Shown: piece by piece, positions 47,961-58,859 of the stretch
Layout of the letters: every line of letters begins with the position of its first letter
Numbering within the stretch: the first letter of the stretch is position 1
Source: Symbiodinium natans
Lineage: Eukaryota > Sar > Dinophyceae > Suessiales > Symbiodiniaceae
Length of the DNA: 64,000 nucleotides
Direction of reading: 5' to 3'
Assembly: GCA_905221605.1 (NCBI GenBank)
Contig: CAJNDS010000072.1
Coordinates: forward strand, 1-64,000
The notes under the pieces: model-generated
Database searches by the model: none
Seen by the model: only the letters and a program-made list of their open reading frames with translations
Told to the model about the DNA's origin: nothing
Program-made: the position numbers and the translations under genes

Positions 47961-48179
47961 CTGTGTTTTGCTGGCACTCTCTTTGAGAGCAACTCAGAAA
48001 GGTCCCAGTGTGCCGTTCTTGGAAGCACTGTTGAACCCCGTCCCATCGCGAAGCCCATTTCATTAGAATCTGTCGTCCATGTGGATACACAACTCCCCAT
48101 GAGCCCTTCAAGTAAGGTTTGGGTACGAACCCTAAAACCCTGAACCCCTAACCCTAAACCCCCAACCAAACCCTAAACC

Positions 48180-48830
48180 CAAGAAATAACTTGGTTGCCC
48201 AGTAACCATAGCATAATGAGGGTACCCTTTATGGGGTTGGTTACGTCATAAGGAAACCTTGAACCATAAAAAGGGCAAAAGGGTACCACAGCCCATGCGC
48301 AGGAAACGCCCGCGCCCAAAATAGAACCAAAAAGCATTCTGAAAGCGCCTGGAAAGGTCTAAACCCCGAAGTAACCCAGGAATACCCGAACCCAAAACCC
48401 TAAACCCGTTTGGTTTAAAGGGCTTACAAGGGAACCTCAACCAAGAAATGGGAATGAGGCCCTACTCTGGGTCCTCATGGTTCTTCCACGTTTGGGTCTG
48501 TCTGGGGTTATAGGGGTTTGGGTTTCGGGTTTTGGGTTTCTGGGCTCTGGGGCTTCTTGGGGGGGAATTGAGGCTTCAGGATTTAAGGCTCAATAGTTTG
48601 GGGACTTAGTGCTTAAGGCTTCGGGGGCCCATACTACGGTGCAGATACGAACCCAAACGACGAAGTAAAGCAGCTGTGGCGTAAAGTCAAACGCTCACTT
48701 CCCTGAAGTATGGTCCCTTTTCGGGGCGCCCCTAAATATTTGGGGTCGCCTCAGAATAGTGACCCCCAAAAGGCAAAATGGTTTTTGGTGATCGGCTGCT
48801 TCATTTCGGGTTGCCTGGGTTCCCAGAGCC
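48180..48830. other. Unique segment with MITE-like remnants
   Basis: 48195-48255 (CCAGTAACCATAG... GGTTGGTTACG) and 48705-48790 (GGTCCCTTTTCGGGG ... CCCCCAAAAGG) have short inverted arms. The latter recalls 55310-55345. No gene called. Confidence 0.4.
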
Positions 48831-48985
48831 CTAAACCTTAAGTCACCCTAAACCCTAAACCCTAAACCCAAAACCCCTAAACCCTAAACCCTAAACCGGC
48901 CTTAAGCCCGAAAGCTTTGCCTCCCAGGGCACAGAGGGTGCCAAGGCCATAGGCTTGGGAGCTGCATTCGGTTGAGGCTTAGGGC

Positions 48986-49150
48986 TGTAGAGCGTTAGAA
49001 TGCTGGGCTAAGGGCTCTTCACTTCTATTTGCTTAAGGATCCCCCTCAAAAAAAAAGATAATTCCTCCTATAGTGCCCTTATAAGGAATAATATTTCGTG
49101 TTTTGGGGGATTCTTAAGCAAATAGCGGTTAAGGGTAGGGCAGTCGGGCA
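48986..49150 (-). CDS. Exon pair joined across an inverted-repeat intron (49120-49150, 48986-49024)
   Basis: Minus strand. First exon: CACCCTATAG, two nucleotides, PDCPTLNRY, two nucleotides, then GC donor TTT|GCTTAAG, which lies in the TIR. Second exon: entered at AAATAG, the other end of the element, one nucleotide, SEEPLAQHSNAL, donor CA|GCCCTA. The phases match (2 to 1, giving Leu). The 95-nt intron is the inverted-repeat element itself less six bases. Confidence 0.45.
49025..49125. mobile_element. Inverted-repeat element (101 bp), probable GC-AG introner
   Basis: CTATTTGCTTAAGGATCCCC at 49025-49044 is mirrored by the complement at 49105-49125 with one or two mismatches. The loop includes an A run and ATAAGG/CCTTAT words. 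On minus it starts CTATTT|GC and ends AAATAG. Confidence 0.8.
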
Positions 49151-49254
49151 CTATAGGGTGTAGGGTTCAGGGCCGACTTGCCCCTTCTCTTGCATCTGGC
49201 TTGTGAGCCCAAGCCGGCAGCGCATAGAAGATGCGTCTCTCGGGTTTTAGGGTT

Positions 49255-49325
49255 TAGGGTTTGGGATTTGGGGTTTAGGGTTTAGGGCTTAGGGCTTAGG
49301 GCTTAGGGCTTAGGGCTTAGGGCTC
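49255..49325. repeat. TTTAGGG/CTTAGGG array
   Basis: Ten or so units, grading from TTTAGGG to CTTAGGG. Confidence 0.9.
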
Positions 49326-49384
49326 TTCGGCTTGGGGCTGTGGGTTGAAGGTTTCGGGTTCAGGGCTCAGGGTTTCATCTCAGA

Positions 49385-49835
49385 GTCGTTACATGGTTCC
49401 GAATATGGGCCCTGAATTGGGGAGCCCTTCAATACGTCCTATACACCAAGGGCACATACTTCACAACCCTCAAAAGAACATTAGGGACCATATTCATGGA
49501 CCATGTAACTGCCCTCAGATTTAAGCCGGTCAATCATGGGATTGACTCGTACCCCTAAGGATGTCATACCCGTAAGAGGTCCCCTTAATATGCTCCTAAT
49601 ATGGCCCTTGTATTCCCTTAGAGGTAAAAAGGGTCCCCAAACCCAAGGGCGCAACCTTAGAGCCCCACACCCCGCCTATTTAGGCGCATGGCACCGTCCA
49701 GCCCCCACCCGAGCGTTAAATCTATCTTAAGATCCCAGTCCCAATACTAGGACAATCCATACGCCTAGCTAGGCAAGGGGGGTCTTGTAGAATTTGGTTC
49801 AAGGTTTAGGGTTTAGGGTAAAGCGTTTGCTTTAG
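49385..49835. other. Unique segment, possible decayed inverted element
   Basis: 49391-49410 (GTTACATGGTTCCGAATATG) and 49487-49512 (CATATTCATGGACCATGTAAC) form diverged inverted arms, so a decayed element is likely. No gene called. Confidence 0.4.
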
Positions 49836-51090
49836 CTTCTTGGAGCCTCCATTCATGTTATACTTGCAACGTGAATATAAAATATAACTGCTTATGGACT
49901 ATACTTTCATTATAATAATATTTTGTTGGGAACAGCAAGTGAAATCATACTCTGCTTCAATCTCCTGAGTGTTTGTTTTCCTCCAGTTCTTTGCGTGTTT
50001 AGGTTTTTCGTCTAAATACTTAGTATCGCTACTGCCTCCTGAATTCCAGACAATTCAATGTGCTCAATCATGTTTGATTACTGTTAACTGTTCCTGATCT
50101 TCTTCAACTTTGTCAGCAGAATCTTAATCAGCCAAAGTATTGGAATACACCAGTTCAACTTTCGCCACTCGGCAATTTTCAGGAAGTAATCTATTTCGCT
50201 TCTCTTCAGGTTGTATTTGTTTGACAATGTATTTGGTTTGTGTTTTTGTATGTGTTCAAGTTTGTGAATCCATTGTCCCTGCTAGACTATATAGGTGTTA
50301 TTTCTTTAAAGTTATTTCCTCAAAAGCAGGATACTCTTAAGGTTTTCACATCTGATTCACTATATGCATCAAAAATCAACGAATATCTTACATATTTTTA
50401 TTATTGTGATTTTTACATCTCTTCATAATGTGAGATTATGCAGAGGTGCTTGCGTTCCCTTGAGATCGAACAAAACTAATTACGAATTGGTATCATTTCC
50501 GCACTCTTATTGTGTGCTTATGAATCTGTTCCTCACACAAGAGCCATGGGACCTGATTTTTCTAGATGTCGCGAATGTTCGCGGTCTCTGACGAGCGTCT
50601 GGGCAGGGTCGTTATACGACTGTCAAATTACTGTAGAAACCCGTACTTACATAACCGCCATCCTTTTTGAATTGTTATTCAACATAGTGGCATCTTTGTC
50701 TGTCCTTTCAACATCCTCCTCCACTTTCCTAACCTCTCTTCTGGGGCAGGCTTCTTGATCCGCACCCAGTAGACACCGTATCAACACCTTCGCTATCTCG
50801 TGAGTTAGTTCTAAATGTGTCGTTTCCATGGGGCGTTTCCTCTCCCGATCTTCCAAGAAGTCCTGTCTTCAATGACTGTTTTACCTTGGTTGTTTTTATC
50901 TTAGTTTCTTTGCGACAAGCTTCTTTCTACATTTGCAAGGTCAACAGTTTAAATGATCTGTGTTTAAGTGGAAGCCACCTTCGTTTGAATCCTTCTGTTT
51001 CTCACTCACTAGCCTCTCTTGGATTTGGGACTTCTCATCCTTGCGGCTTTGGGCCTCAACCCCTCAGGCCCTTAATCTCCCTGCAACATG
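49836..51090. other. 1.25-kb AT-rich island without heptamers
   Basis: Composition changes sharply to AT-rich and the repeats vanish. It contains at least one good minus-strand exon (50651-50862), so it is genic rather than only transposon. The remaining sequence, 49836-50500, has many stops in all frames and reads like an ordinary intron or UTR. Confidence 0.6.
50651..50862 (-). CDS. Internal exon of 70 codons, unknown charged protein
   Basis: Minus strand: acceptor CATTGAAGACAG, 70 codons plus two nucleotides, then the consensus donor AT|GTAAGT. It reads DFLEDRERKRPMETTHLELT, then HEIAKVLIRCLLGADQEACP and RREVRKVEEDVERTDKDATM. Very charged, helical; likely coiled coil in its second half. 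Codon usage is less GC-rich, matching its AT-rich surroundings. A phase-compatible next exon follows GACCCTGCCCAG near 50606 (RSSETANIRDI). No family recognised. Confidence 0.6.
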
Positions 51091-51109
51091 AACTCCAAAA
51101 CCTTCCATT

Positions 51110-51268
51110 AAGGGGTAAAAGGAGGAACCCCGAGAATGGACCCTTAATCTTATTCCCCTATCTAACCCCCATATACACCTTATAGAGTCCTTATGTTCCT
51201 AAGGAGCCCCTAAATAACCCCAAAATAAAACCTAAGGTCCCTTACAAGGGTCCCTCCTTTAGTCCCTT
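51110..51268. mobile_element. MITE-like element related to 1469-1572
   Basis: AAGGGGTAAAAGGAGGAACC at the left and the complement of AAGGGACTAAAGGAGGGACC at the right (17 of 21 match). On plus it reads GG|GTAAAA ... CTCCTTTAG, so it could be a GT-AG intron; the upstream frame reads ISLQHELQNLPLR into the GT. Confidence 0.65.
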
Positions 51269-51284
51269 GATTCCAGCTCCCAGG

Positions 51285-52080
51285 GTTTAGGGTTTCGGGG
51301 TCCAGGGCTTAAATCTACGCTTCTGGCCCGGCCGCACATCTCGCACCCAAGAGCCCCGAAGTCCCAAACTCTAAACCCTAAACCCTAAACCCTAAACCTA
51401 TAGAGCCCGCAACCGTAGAATCCTAACACCCTGCACCCTGGAGCCCTACAGCCCAAAAGCTTTCAAGGATCCTAAACCCCACACCCTGAACCCTAAACAC
51501 TGAACCCTAAACCCTAAACCCTACACCCTAAACCTTAAACCCTAAACCCTACACCCTAAACCCTAAACCCTAAACCCTAAATCCTAGACCCTAAACCCTG
51601 AACCCTAAACCCCAACCCCTAAACGCTAAACCCCTAAACCCTGGAAAGCTGTGGCCTTGAAAGCCTTCTGGCCCCTACATCCAAAACCCGAAAGCTGGCT
51701 GTAGGGTTTAGGGTTTAGGGTTTAGGGTTTAGGGTTTAGGGTTAGGGGTTCAGGGTTTAGGGTTTAGGGTTTAGGGTTTAGGGCTTAGGGCTTAGGGCTT
51801 AGGGTTTCGGGTCTGCTATCCTAAGGATGTGCGACTAAGATTCCTCCCCGGCACCCCGAAGCTCACAAAAGGATCCAGGATCAGCAACCCTAAACCCTAA
51901 ACCCTAAACCCTAAACCCGAAACCCTAAATCCCTAAACCCTAAACCCTAAACCCTCTTTTGCGCCCCTGCCTCTTCCACACACCGGCTCGTCATCGGAGC
52001 GGCAGATTCAGGGGTGCAGGGGGGGTTCCCCGAGACCCTGGCCCTAACAGCCTAAGCAAAGAAACTATTTTGAAGGTTTG
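51285..52080. repeat. CCCTAAA and TTTAGGG arrays
   Basis: 51365-51650 C-strand with CCCTACA variants; 51695-51805 G-strand; 51890-51955 C-strand. The islands between them are not called. Confidence 0.85.
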
Positions 52081-52260
52081 GGTTTAGGGTTTAGGGTTTA
52101 GGGTTTAGGGTTTAGGGTTTAGGGTTTAGGGTTTAGGGTTTAGGGTTTAGGGTTTAGGGTTTAGGGCTTAGGGTTTAGGGTTTAGGGTTTAGGGTTTAGG
52201 GATTTAGGGATTTAGGGATTTAGGGATTTAGGGATTGAGGGATTGAGGGACTTAGGGGTT
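52080..52260. repeat. TTTAGGG array ending in ATTTAGGG octamers
   Basis: About 17 heptamers, then five to seven octamers (GATTTAGG, GATTGAGG). Confidence 0.95.
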
Positions 52261-52349
52261 TAGCCGCTTAGGGCTCAAGGCAGGCTTTCCGGCTCAGGGG
52301 CTGTGGGTGCTCTAAGTGCTTCGGGACTTGAAATCACGAAGCTACCCAC

Positions 52350-52870
52350 TGACCAAAAACCTAAACCCGAAACCCCTCAACCCTAAACCCTAACCCTAAA
52401 CCTTAAACCCCTCAACCCTACACCCTAAACCCGAAACCCTAAACCCTAAACCCCTCAACCCTAAACCCTAGTCCTAAACCCTAAACCCTAAACCCGAAAC
52501 CGCAGTCCCAAAGCACTGAAAGCACCCGAAGGCCTCCGCAGTCAAGCCTGCCCTAGTCTCCGAAGCCATACGGTAGCTCTTGGCCGGAGGCAGGCTAACC
52601 CTTAACAACTGTAGTCCTAAATCCGTAAACTTCTAGACTCCTCATCTCCAAACTCCAAACCCTAACCCGAAACCCTAAACCCACCCAAAACCCGAAACCA
52701 CTAAACCGCTAAACCCTAAACCCTAAACCCTAAACCCTCTGAACCCTAAACCCTAAACCCTCTGAACCCTAAACCGCTGAACCCTAAACCCTAAACGCTA
52801 AAGCCGAACAACAAGCTTTTGGAGTGCACGCTCCTCAGAGTTGGCTACGGGAGCGGCGGCTCCTGATCGG
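52350..52870. repeat. C-strand heptamer arrays with short islands
   Basis: CCCTAAA/CCCGAAA at 52370-52500 and 52655-52800. Islands at 52505-52600 and 52805-52868 not called. Confidence 0.85.
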
Positions 52871-53115
52871 TTTAGGGCTTAGGGCTTAGGGTTTAGGGTT
52901 TAGGGTTTAGGGCTTAGGGCTTAGGGCTTAGGGCTTCGGGCTTAGGGCTTCGGGCTTAGGGCTTAGAGCTTAGAGCTTAGGGTTTAGGGTTTGGGGTTTG
53001 GGGTTTGGGGTTTAGGGCTTAGGGCTTAGGGCTTAGGGCTTAAGGTTTAGAGCTTAGGGTTTGGGGTTTGGGGTTTGGGGTTTGGGGTTTGGGGTTTAGG
53101 GTTTAGGGTGTAGGG
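52870..53115. repeat. CTTAGGG and TTTGGGG blocks
   Basis: Alternating homogenised blocks of CTTAGGG, TTTAGGG and TTTGGGG. Confidence 0.95.
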
Positions 53116-54345
53116 TTGGCTTTGAAGAAACATGAAGCCCCAAGCCCCTGAAAGCCCCGAACAACTCTTCAAAACTGCAAAAGCCCCTCAATCCCCCCTT
53201 TGAGACACTTATCAAAGAGTCCCAGGGCACTGCAACCTACGTGCTTGAGCTCTCAGAAACCCGAAACCCTGAAGCCTAAACACTAAAACCCTAAACCCTA
53301 AACCCAACTCTCCCCCAAGCCCTGGCCCTGAACTGACATGCAAGCATCCCGAAGTCCTAATCAACTCTGACACCTTAAGCCCCAAAAAAAGCCGTTAAGG
53401 TTGTTTAGGGTTTAGGGTTCAGGGTTTAAGGCCTTATGGTTCTTAGGGCTTACGGCTTACCATGTCGTTGGGGACTGGGCCAGCGCTACAGTAGCCTGTC
53501 CTGCTCGAATCGAAGGCATCTGCCTGGCAACATATGAGATTTTACTAACATTAAACCCTAAACCCTAAACCCTAAACGTTCCCAGCGTGCGTAATGCCGC
53601 GCCTGTTGAATCCGCCTGTCTTGGAAAATAATCAATGCGTTAAGCTCTCAACCCTTGCACCCTTGAACCCCCGGATCCGAACCCATGGGCTTGGTTGAAG
53701 ATTCCGGGTGGAGAGAGGTTTAGGGTTCAGGGTTCAGGGTTTAGGGTTTAGGGTTTCGGGTTTAGGGTTTAGGGTCTAGCGGTTCGAGGGTTTTAGGTTT
53801 AAGGTTTAGGGTTCTAGGATTTAAGGTTTTAGGCCTCCACCCCGGTGGGACATTGTGTTGAGCTTCTCAGGTTTGGGTTTGAGGGGCCTGGAGGTGCAAA
53901 ACCAAGGTTTAGGGTTTAGGGTTTAGGGTTTAGGGTTTTGGGTTTAGGGTTTAGGGTTTAGGGCTTAGGGTTTAGGGTTCAGGGTTTAGGGACCTATACC
54001 CTGCGGAAGCACTCTTGTTCGGGTTCCAGCCTGTTCGTTCGAGGTCTACCCGAGAAAGGTAGGTTGTAGGGGGGTCCGGGTAGAGGGTCCCGAGGTAACC
54101 CTCGAATCTCAAGCCTAAACCCTAAACCCTAAACCCTAAACCCTAAACCCTAAACCCTAAACCCTAAACCCTAAACCCGGGAAGCCTCGAGCATGGCCTG
54201 GCCCTCAGGATTAGCATGCGTGGCAAGGCTCCCTTCGCCAGCCACTTGGGGGCTCGGGGTTTTCTTCAGGGATTTTAAAGCTTTTAGAGGGCTTTTCGGG
54301 CTTTTAGGGCTTTTAGGGCTTTTAGGGGTCTTCAGGGTTCTAAAC
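53116..54345. repeat. Heptamer mosaic with unique islands, no gene called
   Basis: Islands at 53120-53280, 53320-53400, 53460-53560, 53580-53710, 53820-53900, 54000-54110 and 54180-54340 separate short arrays. I tested none of these convincingly as exons. Confidence 0.7.
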
Positions 54346-54348
54346 CCA

Positions 54349-54538
54349 GCACCTCTAAACCTCTAAACCTCTAAACCTCTAAACCTCTAAACCTCTAAAC
54401 CTCTAAACCTCTAAACCTCTAAACCTCTAAACCCTCTAAACCTCCGAACCTCCGAAGACTAAGTCCTAAACCCTAAACCCCTAAACCCCTAAACCCCTAA
54501 ACCCCTAAACCCCTAAACCCCTAAACCCCTAAACCCCC
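54349..54538. repeat. Two octamer arrays: ACCTCTAA then CCCCTAAA
   Basis: About 11 ACCTCTAA units (54349-54435) and about nine CCCCTAAA units (54473-54538), separated by 35 bp. Confidence 0.95.
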
Positions 54539-54717
54539 AAAAGGCCAGGCGCCGGCCTCGTGCTGCATGGCCACCAGCGCTGGTAGCAGCCAGGCGCAGG
54601 CCTTGAGCTCCTCCGCTGTAGGGACAGGTTGGGCTGTTCGTTTCGGGTTGTTTAGGGTTTAGGGTTTAGGGTTTAGGGTTAAGGCTTAAGGTCCAGGGTT
54701 TAGGGTTTAGGGTTTAG

Positions 54718-54792
54718 GGTTTGGGGTGTGGGGTGTGGGGTGTGGGGTGTGGGGTGTGGGGTGTGGGGTGTGGGGTGTGGGGTGTGGGGTTT
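54718..54792. repeat. TGTGGGG array
   Basis: Ten heptamer units of a G-rich variant; strong quadruplex potential on plus. Confidence 0.95.
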
Positions 54793-54970
54793 CGTTTTCC
54801 CTCAACCCTAAGCCTTCGTTGCATGAAGTGCGTTCGGGTCTTCACATTCAGATCAACCCTGTATCCCTCTCCCACCCGTCGCCCCGCTCCCGCGAACAGG
54901 GACCTCGGTGGCAGGGCCAAGAGAAACGTGAGCCAGGGGTGCCCTAAACAGTCAACCACAAGCCCTGGGA

Positions 54971-55077
54971 CTGGGGATGCTCCCCCTTCTACTCACCATC
55001 CTTTAATGGATCCTGAATAGGGATTATAGTAGAGGGGGGGGGGTAAGGACTGCAGCATAAGGGGGAATATCTCGGGA
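54971..55077. mobile_element. MITE-like element, family B copy 3
   Basis: CTGGGGATGCTCCCCC and GGGGGAATATCTCGGG are diverged inverted ends; the interior resembles 10548-10658 and 29818-29910 (GGGATTATAGTA). It contains a G run. Confidence 0.6.
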
Positions 55078-55744
55078 CCCTAAACCAGGAAAACATACCT
55101 GACCAGGTTTTCAGATCGTGCAACAGCCAGAATGGGGGGGGAGAGAAGAGCTCGGGGCTAAGGGTTTAAGATCCGGCTGTCGAGGTCAACCTCACACCCT
55201 AAACCCTAAACCCTAAACCCTAAACCCTAAACCCCAAACCCATCAAGCTCCACGAGTTTGGTGTGGAGGCCGCGGAAGACATTGTTTGCCCATTCTGGTC
55301 ATGTCTCTATATACATTGTGGTCCCTTTTGGGAGGATCCCCAAAAGGGGCCAGATTTAGAGAACTGAAAGATTAGGGCTTAGGGGTTTCGGGTTGGAGGT
55401 GGGAGGCTTGGGGCTTAGGTATGATGAGATCTTGAGTGCTTGATCGCTTCGAGCCGCCTCCCAACCTATGCCTGATGGGTTTAACATGCATTCGCCAAGC
55501 ATGATCGTACACGGGTGGAACGAAACCCGAAACCCTACAAGAGCTCGAAGAAGCCTTACTGAAGGGATAGAAGGACCCGTGGAAGGGACACCCTTCATGT
55601 TCTTCCCCTATATAACCCCTATATATAGCCTGGATCTAAACCCTAAACCCTAAACCGTAAACTCTGAACCCTATACCTAGAGCTTGCATCGGGGCGTTCA
55701 CCGCCCGAACCCTAGACTCTTAAACCTCGAATCCCCCCATCCCG

Positions 55745-56200
55745 AGGCCCCCAACCTAACTTTTAGGGTTTAGGGTTCAGGGTTTAGGGTTTAGGGTTTG
55801 GGGTTTAGGGTTTAGGGTGTAGGGCTTAGGGTTTAGGATTTAGGGTTTAGGGTTTAGGGTTCAGGGTTTCGCCCCTCCACCGCTGTCCTGCAGGCCCGCG
55901 CGCTCCTGCCCAAGGGCTTAGGGTTTAGGGTAGGGTTTAGGGTTTAAAGTTTAGGTTTTAGGGTTTAGGGTTTAGGGTTTAGGGTTTAGGGTCCCTGGCG
56001 GAGGGAACACTCCCCCCCCCCCTCCTCTCCTGACACCGGGGAGGAGAGGGGGGGGGGGTGGGGGGCCGGCTTCATGGAGGACCGCGCCATCTGCACGATG
56101 TGAACACATCTCAGCCCCCACCCCCCTGCACCCCCCCCCACCCCCACCCCCCCGCCCCCCCTTCCCCCCCCCCACCCCCCACACTCCCCCGGTTTTGGGT
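55745..56200. repeat. TTTAGGG arrays and long C/G homopolymer tracts
   Basis: TTTAGGG at 55765-55870 and 55915-55992; then C7-10 and G9-10 runs at 56010-56180 around a unique segment with TGGAGGACCGCGCCATC at 56073-56089. Confidence 0.9.
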
Positions 56201-57480
56201 TTAATTCAGGGTTTGGAGCTTACAGTTTAGGTTAGGGACCACAGCACAGATTTCGCTGGACACAGCAGGAAACTACAATTCAACCCGGCACCCCCGACAC
56301 ACGTCCCCGCACAATTTTTTCATGGAGTATGGCTCCGAAGGGCCTATGTTGCAACCTTACGCCAACCACTCCAACAGTTCGAAGCCAACACGGCCTCAAA
56401 CCCCCGAACCCTGGTTTGAGGGTTGAGAGGTTTCGGGCCTCTTGGGTCGGCGGCCTGAGCCGGAGGCTCCTAAATTCAGGGTTTAGGGTTTAGGGCTTTG
56501 TTCGGGTCTCGGGCTTAGGAAACCCAAACCCTAGGCCCCAGACCCTACTTTTGCCAATCCGGAGTCGAGGCCCCTAATGCCGATCCCGACCCACACTTGA
56601 CGCTATAGGCCTTACAGGGCTTGGGGCTTTAAGGTTTACGGTTTAGGGTTTAGGGTTTAGGGTTTAGGGTTTGGGGTTTGGGGTTTGGGGTTTGGGGTTA
56701 GGGTTTTGGGTTGTGTTTTGTGTCTCAGAAACTGGAACCTTAAACCTCAAAACGGCAAAACCCCTAAAACCCGAAACCTTGGACTGAGTTGTGCATGAAG
56801 CCCTATGAAAACTATCTATGGATAGGGTTCCCGTATGCGGAAAGAAGGAAACTTAAAAACTCTCCCAAAGCACAAGCCAGTAACCATAAGCCCGGTAACT
56901 CTAAACCCTAAACCCTAAACCCTGAACCCTAAACCCTAAGCCCTGAATCCTAAACCCTAAACCCTAAACCCTAAAGACCGTCAAGCCGGAAACAATCATA
57001 ACTGGGCCCCGGCCCGGCAACCTCAACGCGACGCGGACAGACCCCAAGTTTCAAGAGGCCTCCCTTACTAAACCCCGAAACTCCCAAATCCCTGCACCCT
57101 GAATCCTAAATCCGTAAACCCTGACCTCCTCAACCCCTACGTCCTAAACCCTGTACTCCTAAACCCTAGCCCAAAACCCTCGCCCAAAACCCTAGCCCTA
57201 AACCCTAGCCCTAAACCCTAAACCGAGCTCGACCTCAAGAGGCGCAGTGAGCTTCATCGTGAGATGAAGCCTGGGCTCAGGTACTTGCTAAGCCACATTG
57301 CCATTCGGGTTAGGGTTTAGGGTTTAGGGTTTGGGGTTTAGGGTTTAGGGTTTAGGGTGTCGGGTTTAGGGTTTAGGGTTTAAGGTGTAAGGGTTTAGGG
57401 TTTAGGGTTCAGGGTTGAGGGTTTAGGGCGTAGGGTTAGGTTTTAGGGTTGAGGGCTTAGGGCCTAGGACTTAGGGCTTC
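56200..57480. repeat. Heptamer mosaic, no gene called
   Basis: Arrays at 56636-56705, 56895-56975, 57105-57225 (including CCCTAGC variants) and 57308-57450. The islands between are unique but unresolved; 56305-56330 repeats the GCACAATTTTTTC motif of 21817-21830. Confidence 0.7.
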
Positions 57481-57795
57481 TTGTCATTTCTGATTATGAA
57501 ATAGTGCACGGCCCATTCATACTGTTTTTTGCCATGCAGTATTAGGATATTGTGTATACGCATGCCACTTTTTCAATATGGAGTTTCGGGTACGCATCAA
57601 AAGCCCAATTTGCTGTTCATATCTTTCAATTGGGCAAATTGCATGGTCGTTTAGTGGTTATAAAAAATTATCGTGGCTCCACGACAGAAACGGTACAGGC
57701 CGCACGAAGCCTACTAATGGTTGGGCGCTCTTCATGCGCTGACTTCGTTCCCTGCGCAGAATCATGCGCTAAATGAGTCTTTTGCTCGTTCATTA
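57480..57795. other. AT-richer unique segment with a short plus-strand frame
   Basis: 57552-57776 is open on plus (KLHGRLVVIKNYRGSTTETV in its middle). It starts GTG, not ATG, and has no clear acceptor. It may be an exon. Confidence 0.3.
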
Positions 57796-58600
57796 CATGT
57801 TTAGGGTTTTGCGCTTCGTGTTTCGGGAGCTTCGAGGCGCTCTACTTTGACAATCGGGAACCTACAAGGCAACAAGGGAAGAGTGAGGGAAGCATGGGAG
57901 CCTCACGAGCTGCACCCAAACCCTAAATCCTCCCACCCAGAAAACCCTAAACCCTAAACCCTAAACCCTAAACCCTCTCCGTGCGCCCCACGCTTCCTCA
58001 GGCGCCCGTCGCGCCTTCGCAGCATTGCAGGAGGTTAGAGCTTCGGGCTCAGGGTTAGGCGGACGTGTATGTTGTAGCTATAAAGGTTGCTTTTTGGGTC
58101 TCTTTTAAAGCACAGTATGTGTGTTGGCATACGCAGACAACTCTACATCTACATGTGCGAATGTGTATGGATGTATACATGCCGTACCCTAAATCCCCCA
58201 AAGGATCCCAAAAAAAAACAAAGCCCCACCAAACCCCAAACCCTACTACAACCCCGAAACCCCCAACCTTAAACCCTGAACCCTAGACCTCAACCCCCAA
58301 GAATCCCAAAGCCCCACCAAGACCCCACAAACCCTGAACCCTAAGCCCCAAACCCTAAACCTTCCGGGGCAGGAGTCTGCAGATTGGCGAACACCCACGC
58401 CAAACCCCTACCTCGAGCCTAACCCCTTATAAAGGCATCCTTTTCTGAAACCCTAAACCCGAAACCCGAAACACCAACGAACGGTTGAGGTTGCAGGGTT
58501 CTCGGCGTTGGGCCTCCCGGGCGCGGCGAATAGCGTTGTAGAGGGCCGCCCCCTCAAAGGGGAGGAGGACCTCTGACGTTGACTGTTTGGGGGTTGGGGG
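57796..58600. other. Unique DNA with C-rich degenerate repeats
   Basis: 58035-58180 is unique with TGTATG words; 58185-58470 is Pro/Lys-type low complexity from CCCTAAA and CCCCAAA relics. No gene called. Confidence 0.5.
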
Positions 58601-58660
58601 GTTTGGGGTTTAGGGTTTAGGGTTTAGGGTTTAGGGTTTAGGGTTTAGGGTTTAGGGTCT
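58600..58660. repeat. TTTAGGG array
   Basis: About eight units. Confidence 0.95.
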
Positions 58661-58744
58661 CGGGCTAAACCCTGAACCCAAAAACCCCCAAAGCCCCAAG
58701 CCCTGAATCTTGGACCTAGGCCGGTTTGGGGTTTGGGGTTTAGG

Positions 58745-58846
58745 CGGAAGTTTCTCGGCTTCGCGGCGGCTGGTCCTAAAGGAAGGGGCGGAGGCGCGAA
58801 GCCCAATAATCCCTATATGAGCCGGAGATGTAACATCGGTACGGAG
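58745..58846 (-). CDS. Candidate exon
   Basis: Minus strand open frame LRTDVTSPAHIGIIGLRASA then PSFRTSRREAEKLP next to a CCCTAAA array. Acceptor and donor are not clear. Weak. Confidence 0.3.
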
Positions 58847-58859
58847 CAACCCTAAACCC

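Noticed and set aside
56010-56190. Gly/Pro-rich proteins over the C/G homopolymers
   Set aside because: Pure composition effects of C and G runs.
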